From contig DATGMB010000078.1 of the NCBI GenBank assembly GCA_035293845.1, positions 1-30,627 of the forward strand: a stretch of 30,627 bases of DNA, read 5' to 3'. Position 1 is the first letter of the stretch. Each line of letters begins with the position of its first letter. This document shows, in pieces, positions 22,653 to 30,050 of this stretch. Origin of the DNA: DATGMB01 sp035293845. Lineage in GTDB: Bacteria; Acidobacteriota; Terriglobia; Bryobacterales; Bryobacteraceae. The notes under the pieces were generated by a model. It was not told the DNA's origin. It saw nothing but the letters and a program-made list of their open reading frames with translations, and made no database searches. Made by a program: the position numbers and the translations under genes.

Positions 22653-23697
22653 GACCATTGCCATCCGCGCCGGCGAGGAAATCGCGCTCGATCGCCTGCG
22701 CGAGTTCCTCCGCGGCCGCCTGCCCGGCGCCGAACACGGCCTCGCGCTCGAACAGTTCCCCAACGGCCATTCGAATCTCACTTATCTTCTGCGCGCCGGC
22801 GGCCGCGAGTACGTTCTGCGCCGCCCGCCGCTCGGCCCGGTGGCGCCCAAAGCGCACGATATGGCGCGGGAATACCGCATTCTGCGCGCCGTCCACCCCC
22901 ACTTTCCGGAGGCGCCCGAGGCATTCGCGGTCTGCGATGATCCAGCCGTCCTCGGCGCGCCGTTCTTCATCATGGAGCGCCGCCGCGGCGCCGTGGTGCG
23001 CGACCGCGCACCCGAGGGCATCGCGCCCGAGGCCGCAAGCGAAGCCTTCCTCGACACGCTCATCCGCTTGCACGCCGTCGATATCGGCGGCGCGGATCTC
23101 GCTGCGCTCGGCAAGCCCGAAGGCTACGTCGAGCGCCAGGTACGCGGCTGGGCGGACCGCTGGGAGCGCGCCCGCACCGATGACGGCGCGACCGCCATGG
23201 ACGACGTCGTCCGCTGGCTCGCCGCCAACCTCCCCCCACCGCTTGCGCCCACCCTGATCCACAACGACTACAAGCTCGATAACGTCATGCTCGAACCGGA
23301 CGGACGCGACGGAGCCGCGCGCATCTCCGCCGTTCTCGACTGGGAGATGGCCACGCTCGGCGACCCGCTCTCCGATCTCGGCCTGACACTCTGCTATTGG
23401 CATTGGGCCACCGCCCCGGAAGTGCGCGCCGCCGGAATCCCCGCGCTCACCAGCGGCCCCGGTTGGTACACGCGAGACCGCTTGATCGAGCGATATGCGC
23501 GGAAGACGGGCCGCGACGTGCGCCACATCCGCTACTATGAAGTCCTCGGCGTATTCAAACTGGCGGTGATCATCCAGCAAATCTACGCCCGCTACCACCG
23601 CGGCCAGACGCAGGACGCGAGATTCCGCAATTTCGGCGAGCGGGCGCAGGCGCTCGCCGCCCTCGCGGCAGAACTGGCCGGCGCTCCTAACTCCTAA
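22645..23697 (+). CDS. APH-like phosphotransferase of the ACAD10/11-LvaA type (putative 4-hydroxyacyl-CoA kinase)
   Basis: 350 residues with the aminoglycoside-phosphotransferase/choline-kinase fold. Nucleotide site QFPNGHSNLTYLLRAGGREYVLRRPP (about 38-63), catalytic loop LIHNDYKLDNVML (H206, D208, N213) and metal motif LDWEMATLGDPLSDLG (D232) are intact. The whole pattern matches the kinase domain fused to an acyl-CoA dehydrogenase in human ACAD10/ACAD11 and the separate LvaA of the Pseudomonas levulinate pathway, which phosphorylates the 4-hydroxyl of 4-hydroxyacyl-CoA. The dehydrogenase gene directly follows, 12 bases on. Antibiotic resistance is unlikely. Confidence 0.85.
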   Translation: MPETIAIRAGEEIALDRLREFLRGRLPGAEHGLALEQFPNGHSNLTYLLRAGGREYVLRRPPLGPVAPKAHDMAREYRILRAVHPHFPEAPEAFAVCDDPAVLGAPFFIMERRRGAVVRDRAPEGIAPEAASEAFLDTLIRLHAVDIGGADLAALGKPEGYVERQVRGWADRWERARTDDGATAMDDVVRWLAANLPPPLAPTLIHNDYKLDNVMLEPDGRDGAARISAVLDWEMATLGDPLSDLGLTLCYWHWATAPEVRAAGIPALTSGPGWYTRDRLIERYARKTGRDVRHIRYYEVLGVFKLAVIIQQIYARYHRGQTQDARFRNFGERAQALAALAAELAGAPNS

Positions 23698-23711
23698 CTC
23701 CTAGCTCCTAT
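23684..23711. repeat. Tandem heptamer CTCCTA(A/G/T) x4 at the kinase-dehydrogenase junction
   Basis: CTCCTAA, CTCCTAA, CTCCTAG and CTCCTAT run from the last codons of the kinase gene into the ATG of the dehydrogenase gene. The repeat supplies the stop codon (TAA) and leaves the next gene with a pyrimidine-rich upstream sequence and no ribosome binding site. It has the same 7-base period as the repeat at 20855-20890. Confidence 0.75.
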
Positions 23712-24933
23712 GACTTTCGACCCCTCCCCCAAAGTCCAAGATCTCCAGCAACGCCTCACCGCGTTCATGGACGAGCACATCTACCCGAACGAGCCGCGCT
23801 ACCACGCGCACGTCACCGGACCGGACCGCTGGCAGCCCGTCCCCGTCATCGAAGAGCTCAAACCGAAGGCGCACGCGGCCGGCCTCTGGAACCTGTTCCT
23901 GCCCGCGAGCAGCCGCGGCGCCGGGCTCACCAATCTCGAATACGCGCCGCTCTGCGAAATCATGGGCCGCTCCGCCATGGCCCCCGAAGTGTTCAATTGT
24001 TCCGCGCCGGATACCGGCAATATGGAGGTGCTGGAGCGCTACGGCTCGCCCGAGCTCAAGGCCCGCTGGCTCGAGCCGCTGCTCGCGGGCGAAATCCGCT
24101 CCTGCTATGCCATGACCGAGCCCGCGGTCGCTTCCTCCGACGCCACCAACATCGAATCCTCCATCCGGCGCGACGGCGATCACTACGTCATCAACGGCCG
24201 CAAGTGGTGGACCTCCGGCGCCGGCGACCCGCGCTGCAAGGTTGCGATCTTCATGGGCAAGACCGACCCCGCGGCGCCGAAGCACCAGCAGCAGTCCATG
24301 ATCGTCGTCCCCATGAATACGCCCGGCGTGACCGTCCGCCGCATGCTCACCGTCTTCGGCTACGACCACGCCCCTCACGGCCACGGCGAAATCACCTTCG
24401 AGAACGTGCGCGTGCCCGCGGCCAATCTGCTGCTCGGCGAGGGCCGCGGCTTCGAAATCGCGCAGGGGCGCCTCGGTCCCGGCCGCATCCACCATTGCAT
24501 GCGGCTGATCGGCGTGGCCGAGCGCGCGCTCGAAGGCATGTGCCGCCGCGTGCAATCTCGCGTGGCGTTCGGCAAAACCCTGGCCGAGCAGGGCGCGATT
24601 CGCAAGGACATCGCCGATTCCCGCATCGAAATCGAGCAGGCGCGGCTGCTGGTGCTCAAGGCCGCCTGGATGATGGACACCGGCGGCAACAAGGCGGCGC
24701 GCGCCGAGATCGCCATGATTAAAGTGGTCGCGCCGAATGTCGCGCTGCGCGTCCTCGACCGCGCCATTCAGGCGCACGGCGGCGCCGGCGTCTCGCAAGA
24801 CTTCGAATGGGCGGCCGCCTGGGCCAACTCCCGCACGCTGCGCCTCGCGGACGGACCGGACGAAGTCCACCGCGAGACCGTCGCGCGGCTCGAGTTGAAG
24901 AGGCACGAGACCGGCAGGACCACGCCGGCGTGA
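23710..24933 (+). CDS. Acyl-CoA dehydrogenase family protein, ACAD10/11-LvaC type
   Basis: 407 residues covering the full FAD acyl-CoA dehydrogenase fold: N-terminal helices (about 1-130), beta domain with CYAMTEPAVASSDATNIESS and KWWTSGAGDP (about 132-175), and C-terminal helical domain with GRGFEIAQGRLGPGRIHHCMR and IQAHGGAGVSQDF. The end LADGPDEVHRETVARLEL is the ACAD10/11-type form of the active-site region. The match to the ACAD11 dehydrogenase domain is close as I recall it. In ACAD11 and LvaC this domain, working with the kinase, turns 4-phosphoacyl-CoA into 2-enoyl-CoA. ATG 23710 is the first start and is not preceded by a ribosome binding site. Confidence 0.9.
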   Translation: MTFDPSPKVQDLQQRLTAFMDEHIYPNEPRYHAHVTGPDRWQPVPVIEELKPKAHAAGLWNLFLPASSRGAGLTNLEYAPLCEIMGRSAMAPEVFNCSAPDTGNMEVLERYGSPELKARWLEPLLAGEIRSCYAMTEPAVASSDATNIESSIRRDGDHYVINGRKWWTSGAGDPRCKVAIFMGKTDPAAPKHQQQSMIVVPMNTPGVTVRRMLTVFGYDHAPHGHGEITFENVRVPAANLLLGEGRGFEIAQGRLGPGRIHHCMRLIGVAERALEGMCRRVQSRVAFGKTLAEQGAIRKDIADSRIEIEQARLLVLKAAWMMDTGGNKAARAEIAMIKVVAPNVALRVLDRAIQAHGGAGVSQDFEWAAAWANSRTLRLADGPDEVHRETVARLELKRHETGRTTPA

Positions 24934-25284
24934 AGCAGAGACCCGCCGCGCCGCCGGATGGTCGCGCCCCAGTCGTCACCGGGTGTCCTCGCCTCCGCCC
25001 GTCAGCCGCACTGGCGCGCCGCATCCCCGCCGCCGAAGAGGCGCAATGTGCGGCGGCATCCAACGCAATCGCGCACGAAAGGGCCGCCCCCGACGGATCG
25101 CCGGATGGCCGCCCAGGTCGCGCCGCTCGCCCACGACTGCGCCCGTCAGCCTCGCGGCGTGCCGGCATCTCCGAACCCACGAGACCACCGGACCGGGTGA
25201 AGCCCGCATTGTGCGGCGCCGTCCAAAGCGCAGGGCACGTCAAAGCGCCGGCCCCATCGGATCGCATGATAGATTGAGAAGGTG
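24934..25284. other. Noncoding gap at a GC-skew switch
   Basis: About 350 bases with no credible gene. Open frames on both strands give Arg/Pro/Ala-rich random-looking products without ribosome binding sites. Some sequence recurs: CGCCCGTCAGCC at about 25007 and 25140, and GTGCGGCG after CGCA(A/T)T at about 25046 and 25211. These look like degenerate duplications. To the left the plus strand has clearly more C than G; to the right G equals or exceeds C. Confidence 0.5.
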
Positions 25285-25971
25285 ATGGGTTCCACCGTGC
25301 GCGCAGCTGCGGTTTTGGCAACAGCAGCGGCGCTGTACGCGCAGCCGCAGGCGGCCTCGCAGTTGCCGGCCGGGATGGAGACGCCGTGGCAGATCGCGCC
25401 GGTCTTCGAGGAGATCAGCGCGCACGCGGCCCGGCTGCTGCCGGCGCTCGATCAGGTGTTTGCGCGGGCGTGGGTGCAGCGCGGCGCCTCGGATACGTAC
25501 GCGACCGAGCTCGATTCCTGCAAGGAACAGGCGCGGGCGGTGCGGGATGAAGCCAAGGCTCTGGCGGCCAATCCGGAAAAGCTTTCGGCCTCGCTCACGG
25601 TTTTCTTCCGTATCCAGGCGATTGACACGATGCTCGGGACCATCGAGGAGGGCGTGCGCAAGTATCAGAGCCCGGCCGATGCGCAGGCGCTGACGGCACT
25701 GGCGGCGGAAGGCGGAGCGAGCCGCGATCGCCTCCAGCGCTATATCGTGAACCTGGCGGCGCAGCGCGAACAGGATTACCAGGTGATGGATCGCGAGGCG
25801 CAGCGCTGCCGCGGGCTGGTGACGCAGCCGGTGGCCAAGCCGCGGCCCGTAACCCATACGCCGGCGCGGATCCGCCCGGCGGCTGCGGCGGGATCGGCGG
25901 CACGCGCCGCATCGGCGCAGAAGGCGCAACCGGCGGCCCAGCCGCCCGTCAAGGACAGTAAAAAACAATAA
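25285..25971 (+). CDS. Exported protein of unknown function, helical with Ala/Pro-rich tail
   Basis: 228 residues from ATG 25285; GTG 25282 is an equal alternative, and GAGAAGG lies just before. The signal peptide ends near YAQPQAAS. The mature part (about 30-180) is mostly alpha-helical, with a Cys in LDSCKEQAR and a second in EAQRCRGL that could pair; the C-terminal 45 residues are Ala/Pro/Lys-rich and likely disordered. No family is recognised. The Cys-rich zinc-finger gene starts 15 bases after the stop, so the two are probably cotranscribed. Confidence 0.7.
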   Translation: MGSTVRAAAVLATAAALYAQPQAASQLPAGMETPWQIAPVFEEISAHAARLLPALDQVFARAWVQRGASDTYATELDSCKEQARAVRDEAKALAANPEKLSASLTVFFRIQAIDTMLGTIEEGVRKYQSPADAQALTALAAEGGASRDRLQRYIVNLAAQREQDYQVMDREAQRCRGLVTQPVAKPRPVTHTPARIRPAAAAGSAARAASAQKAQPAAQPPVKDSKKQ

Positions 25972-25986
25972 GAAAGAGCGGTATTC

Positions 25987-26256
25987 ATGCCATTTTTATG
26001 CAGTATTTGCGGTGAAGAATCGAGCCGTATCTGCCGCCGCTGCACCAAGGACACGTGCAATAACCATCTCTGCGAGCGCTGCCTGCGCTGCAGCGATTGC
26101 TGCGAATGCGAGCTGGCGCTTACCGATCAGAGCCTGCCGGCCGCCACCGCGCGCTCGATGTTCCCGCGCCCGGAGCCGGAGCCGATACCGGAGCCGCCCG
26201 AGCCCCTTCCCGATCCCGAACCGGAGCCCCCTACCCCCGAGCCCGATCCGGTGTAG
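25987..26256 (+). CDS. Cys-rich zinc-finger protein with Pro-Glu repeat tail
   Basis: 89 residues. The first 41 hold eleven Cys and one His in CxxC pairs (CSIC, CRRC, then C24, H27, C29, C32, C35, CSDCCEC), a B-box or ribbon-like arrangement for two or three zinc ions. A linker carries LTDQSLPAATARSMF, and the last 30 residues alternate Pro with Glu/Asp (RPEPEPIPEPPEP and on), an extended acidic rod. No signal peptide, so cytoplasmic. Function unknown; protein or nucleic-acid binding is plausible. The part of the gene from 26094 is duplicated directly downstream. Confidence 0.7.
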   Translation: MPFLCSICGEESSRICRRCTKDTCNNHLCERCLRCSDCCECELALTDQSLPAATARSMFPRPEPEPIPEPPEPLPDPEPEPPTPEPDPV

Positions 26257-26285
26257 GCCCGCAGCGGCCCACCGCTGGCGCGCGC

Positions 26286-26448
26286 CGATTGCTGCGAATG
26301 CGAGCTGGCGCTGACGGATCAGGGCCTGCCGGCAGCGGCCGCTCGCTCTATGTTTCCACGCCCGGAGCCGGAGCCGGTACCGGAGCCGCCCGAACCTTTT
26401 CCCGATCCCAAACCGGAGCCCCCGAGCCCCGAGCCCGATCCGGTGTAG
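26286..26448 (+). pseudogene. Tandem duplicate of the 3' part of the Cys-rich gene, without its start
   Basis: This segment matches 26094-26256 at a constant offset of 192 bases, without gaps and with the same stop codon. Read in frame it gives DCCECELALTDQGLPAAAAR, a Pro-Glu tail and the identical end PEPDPV. It lacks the first 35 codons and any start. Many base differences are synonymous and the frame has stayed open, so it seems to have evolved as coding sequence. The frame is continuous with the first copy across one TAG. Confidence 0.65.
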
Positions 26449-26450
26449 GC

Positions 26451-26482
26451 GGGCAGGTGGAATATGAATATGCCACCTGCCC
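26451..26482 (+). terminator. Strong stem-loop after the duplicated Cys-rich gene
   Basis: GGGCAGGTGG (26451-26460) and CCACCTGCCC (26473-26482) pair perfectly over 10 bp around a 12-base AT-rich loop. The hairpin begins 2 bases after the stop of the duplicate copy. There is no T-run, so termination or 3' end protection is inferred from position and stability. Confidence 0.5.
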
Positions 26483-26581
26483 CTGCAAGCTATTGATTCT
26501 ACGGCGCCCGATTTCGGCCAGCGGCTCATTTTGATCCGGCGGCGGTTCAGGCGGTGGCCTGGCCCGCGGCGCGGCGCGCTC

Positions 26582-26884
26582 CTATTCGGTTTGCGATTCC
26601 GCTTCCGCGGCGGCCAGCGGACCGGCGGCGCGCTGCTCGGCGATGACCTCGCGCGCCTGCTCCACGCGGTCGCGCGGAACCAGGAGAAGGTAGCCGAGGT
26701 TCGGAAATCCCGGAGCGTCGTTGGTCATCACCGCCGGAATTCCCGCGGCTTGCAGAATGCCGCGCAGAATCTCCGCCTCGGAAGCCGCGTCGATCGTCTG
26801 GGAGAAATAGAAGGGGACCAGGTCCAGGTCGTGGGACGGGTTGAACTCGTCATGGCGGGATACTTCTTCGGGATCTTGCGCCAT
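26582..26884 (-). CDS. DUF2007-like small signal-transducing-type protein
   Basis: 100 residues from ATG 26884. The central part VPFYFSQTIDAASEAEILRGILQAAGIPAVMTNDAPGFPNLGYLLLVPRDRVEQAREVIAE has the beta-alpha-beta pattern of DUF2007: a strand, a helix that picks a longer or shorter alternative sequence, then a final strand and helix with a VP-x-x-x-x-x-A-x-x-(V/I)(I/L) end. The family is described as putative prokaryotic signal transducing protein, with no proven role. The frame is open upstream to 27064, which is antisense to the YtxH gene and not used. It is divergent from the YtxH gene, with 46 bases between. Confidence 0.72.
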   Translation of the reverse strand: MAQDPEEVSRHDEFNPSHDLDLVPFYFSQTIDAASEAEILRGILQAAGIPAVMTNDAPGFPNLGYLLLVPRDRVEQAREVIAEQRAAGPLAAAEAESQTE

Positions 26885-26930
26885 ACCTTCAGGATATCGC
26901 AGAATGTACAGGAAGCCCGGAGGCTGAAGC

Positions 26931-27218
26931 ATGTCCGAAGAGTACCGGAAAGAGATCCGCAGCACGGATGACGAAGGCGCGAACCGGCTCGGGTGGTTCC
27001 TCACCGGCGCGGTGATCGGCGTGACCATCGCCATGCTGTACTCGCCGCGGAGCGGAAAGGACACCCGCCAGTATCTTTCCGATCAGGGCCGGGAGAAGTT
27101 CGGCGACGGCGCGCAGGGCATCATCGAGGCCAGCAAGGAGATGTTCGAGCGCGGGCGGCAACTGGTCGAAGACGCGGCCGAGCTGTTCGAGCGCGGGCGC
27201 CGGCTGGTGAATGGATAG
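26931..27218 (+). CDS. YtxH domain-containing protein
   Basis: 95 residues from ATG 26931, with GGAGG (26919-26923) at 7 bases. One membrane helix at GWFLTGAVIGVTIAMLYSP is followed by the family hallmark SGKDTRQ and a long charged helix ending in two near-repeats of ELFERGR / EMFERGRQLVEDA. YtxH proteins are small membrane proteins linked to general stress in Bacillus; the role here is unknown. Its end overlaps the start of the MBL-fold gene by 8 bases. Confidence 0.85.
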   Translation: MSEEYRKEIRSTDDEGANRLGWFLTGAVIGVTIAMLYSPRSGKDTRQYLSDQGREKFGDGAQGIIEASKEMFERGRQLVEDAAELFERGRRLVNG

Positions 27219-28080
27219 CGCGCAGCCCTGCCGCACTTCCATGCGCGCCGGCGCGTTCGAGATCACGCCGGTGCGCCCGGCAATCTACTGGTGGGATGGC
27301 GGCGCGATGTTCGGCGTGGTGCCGAAAACGCTCTGGAGCCGGAAGACCGCCGCCGACGAGCTGAACCGGATCCCATGCGGCTTCAACTGCTACGTCGTCC
27401 GCACCGGCGAGCACACGGTCCTGATCGAAACCGGCTGCGGCGATAAGATGGACCCGCGGGCACGCGAGCGCATGCGTCTGCAAACGGAGCCCGAGGATCT
27501 GCGCGAGGCGATCGCGGCGGCGGGCATCGATCCGGAATCCATCGATATCGTCATCAACAGCCACCTGCACTGGGACCATTGCGGCGGCAACACCATCCTG
27601 CGGGACGGCGGCGCACAGCCGGCGTTTCCGCGGGCGCGCTACTTCGCCCCGCGGGGCGAATGGGAGCACGCGCACGAGCGGCTCTCGCGGGACGGCATCA
27701 GCTACATCGACGCCAATTACGATCCGCTGGTCGAGGCGGGCCGCATGACGCTGGTCGAGGGCGACTGCGAGATCGTGCCGGGCATCCGCATGGAGCGCGC
27801 GCCGGGGCACAACCGCGATATGTGCGTGATCACCGCGGCGAGCCGAGGGCGCACGTTCTGCTTTCTCTCCGATCTGGTGCCCTCCGTGGCGCATCTGCAG
27901 CCCACCTGGGTCGCGGCCTTCGACCTGTATCCGCTCGAAACCATCGAGCAGAAGCGCAAATGGCTGGGCCGCGCGGCGGACGAGGGCTGGCTGTGCGGGT
28001 TCGGCCACGATCCGGAGGTGGATTTCTTGCAAGTCGTGCGCGATGAGAAGAAGGAGTTCCGCGCGGCGTCCGTTCGCTGA
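27211..28080 (+). CDS. MBL-fold metallo-hydrolase
   Basis: 289 residues. The metal motif HLHWDHCGG (H118, H120, D122, H123) is complete; further ligands are in APGHNRDM and LSDL (Asp), and the C-terminal His in CGFGHDPE. The segment NCYVVRTGEHTVLIETGCGDK is typical of the glyoxalase-II/lactonase branch. No signal peptide, so cytoplasmic. The substrate is not deducible; quorum lactonase and thioesterase types share the layout. ATG 27211 overlaps the YtxH gene; ATG 27241 is a possible shorter start. P5C dehydrogenase follows 48 bases on. Confidence 0.85.
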   Translation: MDSAQPCRTSMRAGAFEITPVRPAIYWWDGGAMFGVVPKTLWSRKTAADELNRIPCGFNCYVVRTGEHTVLIETGCGDKMDPRARERMRLQTEPEDLREAIAAAGIDPESIDIVINSHLHWDHCGGNTILRDGGAQPAFPRARYFAPRGEWEHAHERLSRDGISYIDANYDPLVEAGRMTLVEGDCEIVPGIRMERAPGHNRDMCVITAASRGRTFCFLSDLVPSVAHLQPTWVAAFDLYPLETIEQKRKWLGRAADEGWLCGFGHDPEVDFLQVVRDEKKEFRAASVR

Positions 28081-28128
28081 CGCCGCCTTGCAGCGGCCGG
28101 AGCGGCAGCATCCCGCCTCTCGGTTACC

Positions 28129-29697
28129 ATGAAAGAGATGGCAACCGCGACACTTTCCGAATTCCGCAACGAGCCGTATACCGACTTTTCCCAGCCGGAG
28201 AACCGGCGCATGATGGAAGCCGCGCTGGCGCGGGTCCGCTCCGAATTCGGACGCGAGTACGAGCTCCGCATCGACGGCCAATGGGTGGCGACCGGAGACA
28301 AGCTCGTCTCCGTGAATCCGTCGAACCCCCAGGAGATCGTCGGCATTCACCACAAGGCGACCAAGGAGCTCGCCAACCGTGCGGTCGAGACCGCTTACGC
28401 GTTCTTCCCGGAATGGTGCCGCACACCGGCGGCGGAGCGCATCCGCATGCTGCTCGAAGCGGCGCGGATTCTGCGGCGGCGCAAGTACGAATTCGACGCC
28501 TGGCTGGTGCTCGAAGCGGGCAAAACGTGGCCGGAGGCGGAGGCCGACGTCTCGGAAGCGATCGACTTCTGCGAATACTACGCGCGCGAGGCGCAGCGGC
28601 TGGCCGGCCCGCAGCCCGTGGTGCAACTGCCGGGCGAAAGCGATGAGATGATCTACATCCCGCTCGGCGTCGGCGTTGTGATTCCGCCATGGAATTTCCC
28701 GCTGGCCATCCTGGCGGGGATGACCGTGGCGGCGCTGGTGACCGGCAACACGGTGGTGCTGAAGCCTTCGAGCGAGACCCCGACCATCGCGGCCAAATTC
28801 GCGGAAGTGCTGCTCGAAGCCGGTTTCCCGGAGTCCTCGTTCACGCTGCTGGTGGGCTCGGGCGCGGCCGTCGGGGACGTGCTGGTCGAGCATCCCAAGA
28901 CCCGGTTCATCTCCTTCACCGGCTCGCGCGATGTGGGTCTGCGCATCAACGAGCTGGCGGCGAAGCACCATCCGGGGCAGATCTGGATCAAGCGCGTCGT
29001 CGCGGAAATGGGCGGCAAGGATGCCATCATCGTGGACGGCGACGCCGACATCGATAAGGCCGTCGACGGCGTGCTCGCCTCGGCCTTCGGCTACCAGGGG
29101 CAAAAGTGCTCGGCCTGTTCGCGCGCGATCGTCGATGCCCGCGTCTATGACACGTTCCTGGAGAAGCTCACGGCCAAGGCCAAGAGCATCAAGATCGGGC
29201 CCGCGGACGATCCGGCCAATTACATGGGGCCGGTGATCAGCGCTTCCGCGATGAAGAGCATCCTCGAATATATCGAGACCGGCAAAAAAGAGGGACGCCT
29301 GCTGGTCGGCGGCAACGCGAAGCGCGAGGGCGGCTACTTCGTGCCGCCGACGATCATCGCGGACGTCGATTCCAAGGCGCGCATCTTCCAGGAGGAAATC
29401 TTCGGGCCCGTGCTGGCGGTAACCAAGGCCCGCGATTTCGAGCATGCCCTGGAGCTGGCCAACGACACGCAGTACGGCCTCACCGGCGCGGTCTATTCGA
29501 ACGATCCCGAGCATCTGCGCGAGGCGCGCGAGCGCTTCCACGTGGGCAACCTGTACTTCAACCGCAAGTGCACGGGCGCGATGGTGGGGGCGCACCCCTT
29601 CGGCGGATTCAACATGTCCGGGACGGATTCGAAGGCGGGCGGCCCGGATTACCTGCTGCTGTTCGTACAGGCGAAATCGGTAGCAACCAAGCTGTAG
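28129..29697 (+). CDS. pruA: 1-pyrroline-5-carboxylate dehydrogenase (RocA/PruA type)
   Basis: 522 residues, normal for the stand-alone enzyme. Aldehyde dehydrogenase landmarks: IPPWNFPLAI and TVVLKPSSETP for NAD binding, FTGSRDVGL, the general base E293 in VAEMGGKDA, nucleophile C327 in GYQGQKCSACSR, EEIFGPVLAV, and a C-terminal HPFGGFNMSGTDSKAGGPDYLLLF. The N-terminal YTDFSQPENRRMMEAAL is P5CDH-specific. It oxidises glutamate semialdehyde to glutamate with NAD in proline and arginine breakdown. No proline dehydrogenase is nearby. ATG 28129 and 28138 are both possible starts, neither with a good ribosome binding site. Confidence 0.92.
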   Translation: MKEMATATLSEFRNEPYTDFSQPENRRMMEAALARVRSEFGREYELRIDGQWVATGDKLVSVNPSNPQEIVGIHHKATKELANRAVETAYAFFPEWCRTPAAERIRMLLEAARILRRRKYEFDAWLVLEAGKTWPEAEADVSEAIDFCEYYAREAQRLAGPQPVVQLPGESDEMIYIPLGVGVVIPPWNFPLAILAGMTVAALVTGNTVVLKPSSETPTIAAKFAEVLLEAGFPESSFTLLVGSGAAVGDVLVEHPKTRFISFTGSRDVGLRINELAAKHHPGQIWIKRVVAEMGGKDAIIVDGDADIDKAVDGVLASAFGYQGQKCSACSRAIVDARVYDTFLEKLTAKAKSIKIGPADDPANYMGPVISASAMKSILEYIETGKKEGRLLVGGNAKREGGYFVPPTIIADVDSKARIFQEEIFGPVLAVTKARDFEHALELANDTQYGLTGAVYSNDPEHLREARERFHVGNLYFNRKCTGAMVGAHPFGGFNMSGTDSKAGGPDYLLLFVQAKSVATKL

Positions 29698-29708
29698 GAG
29701 ACCGGACG

Positions 29709-30050
29709 ATGTCCGTTCACTTCCTCGTCCGATTGGCGCCGCTTCCCGGCCGGGAGGCGGAATTTCGCGAGGAGCTGCGGCGGGTCGTCGAGGCGTCGCG
29801 GGCTGAGGCCGGCTGTCTCGCGATCCACGCGTTCGAATCGCTGCGCGAGCCGCCCGAATTTGCGATCCATTCCGAATGGGTGGATGAGGCGGCTTTCGAG
29901 CGGCACGCGCGGCTGCCGCACACGGAACGCTTTCTGCGCGCGGCGGAGACGCTGCTGACGCACGATATCGCCGGCCTGCGGGCGCGCCGGATTGCCGGAG
30001 GCGCCGGTCAGGGCGCTGCGGAGGCCCATGCCGCTCCAGAATCGCGTTGA
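29709..30050 (+). CDS. ABM-domain (antibiotic biosynthesis monooxygenase-like) protein
   Basis: 113 residues from ATG 29709, with GGAG at 8 bases. The ferredoxin-like ABM fold shows VHFLVRLAPLPGREAEFREELRRVVEASRAEAGCLAIHAFES, then FAIHSEWVDEAAFERHARLPHTERFLRAAETLL. These are the two strand-helix units and the ExW-x-D-x-x-A-x-x-x-H signature of the family. Such proteins are mono-oxygenases, heme-degrading enzymes or quinol sensors; nothing chooses between these here. It comes 11 bases after pruA and is probably cotranscribed; the last 23 bases overlap the next gene. Confidence 0.8.
   Translation: MSVHFLVRLAPLPGREAEFREELRRVVEASRAEAGCLAIHAFESLREPPEFAIHSEWVDEAAFERHARLPHTERFLRAAETLLTHDIAGLRARRIAGGAGQGAAEAHAAPESR

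Noticed and set aside
22645..23697. Aminoglycoside resistance gene
   Set aside because: The fold is APH-like, but the sequence pattern and the adjacent ACAD11-like gene fit the acyl-CoA kinase branch.
24934..25284. Replication origin call
   Set aside because: Although the skew changes here, there are no DnaA boxes, no AT-rich stretch and no dnaA, dnaN, gyrB or parAB genes nearby. It is kept only as a finding on skew.
24719..25321. Minus-strand open frame of 200 codons over the noncoding gap
   Set aside because: No ribosome binding site, biased Arg/Ala/Gly/Ser composition and partial overlap with the dehydrogenase gene. Treated as chance.
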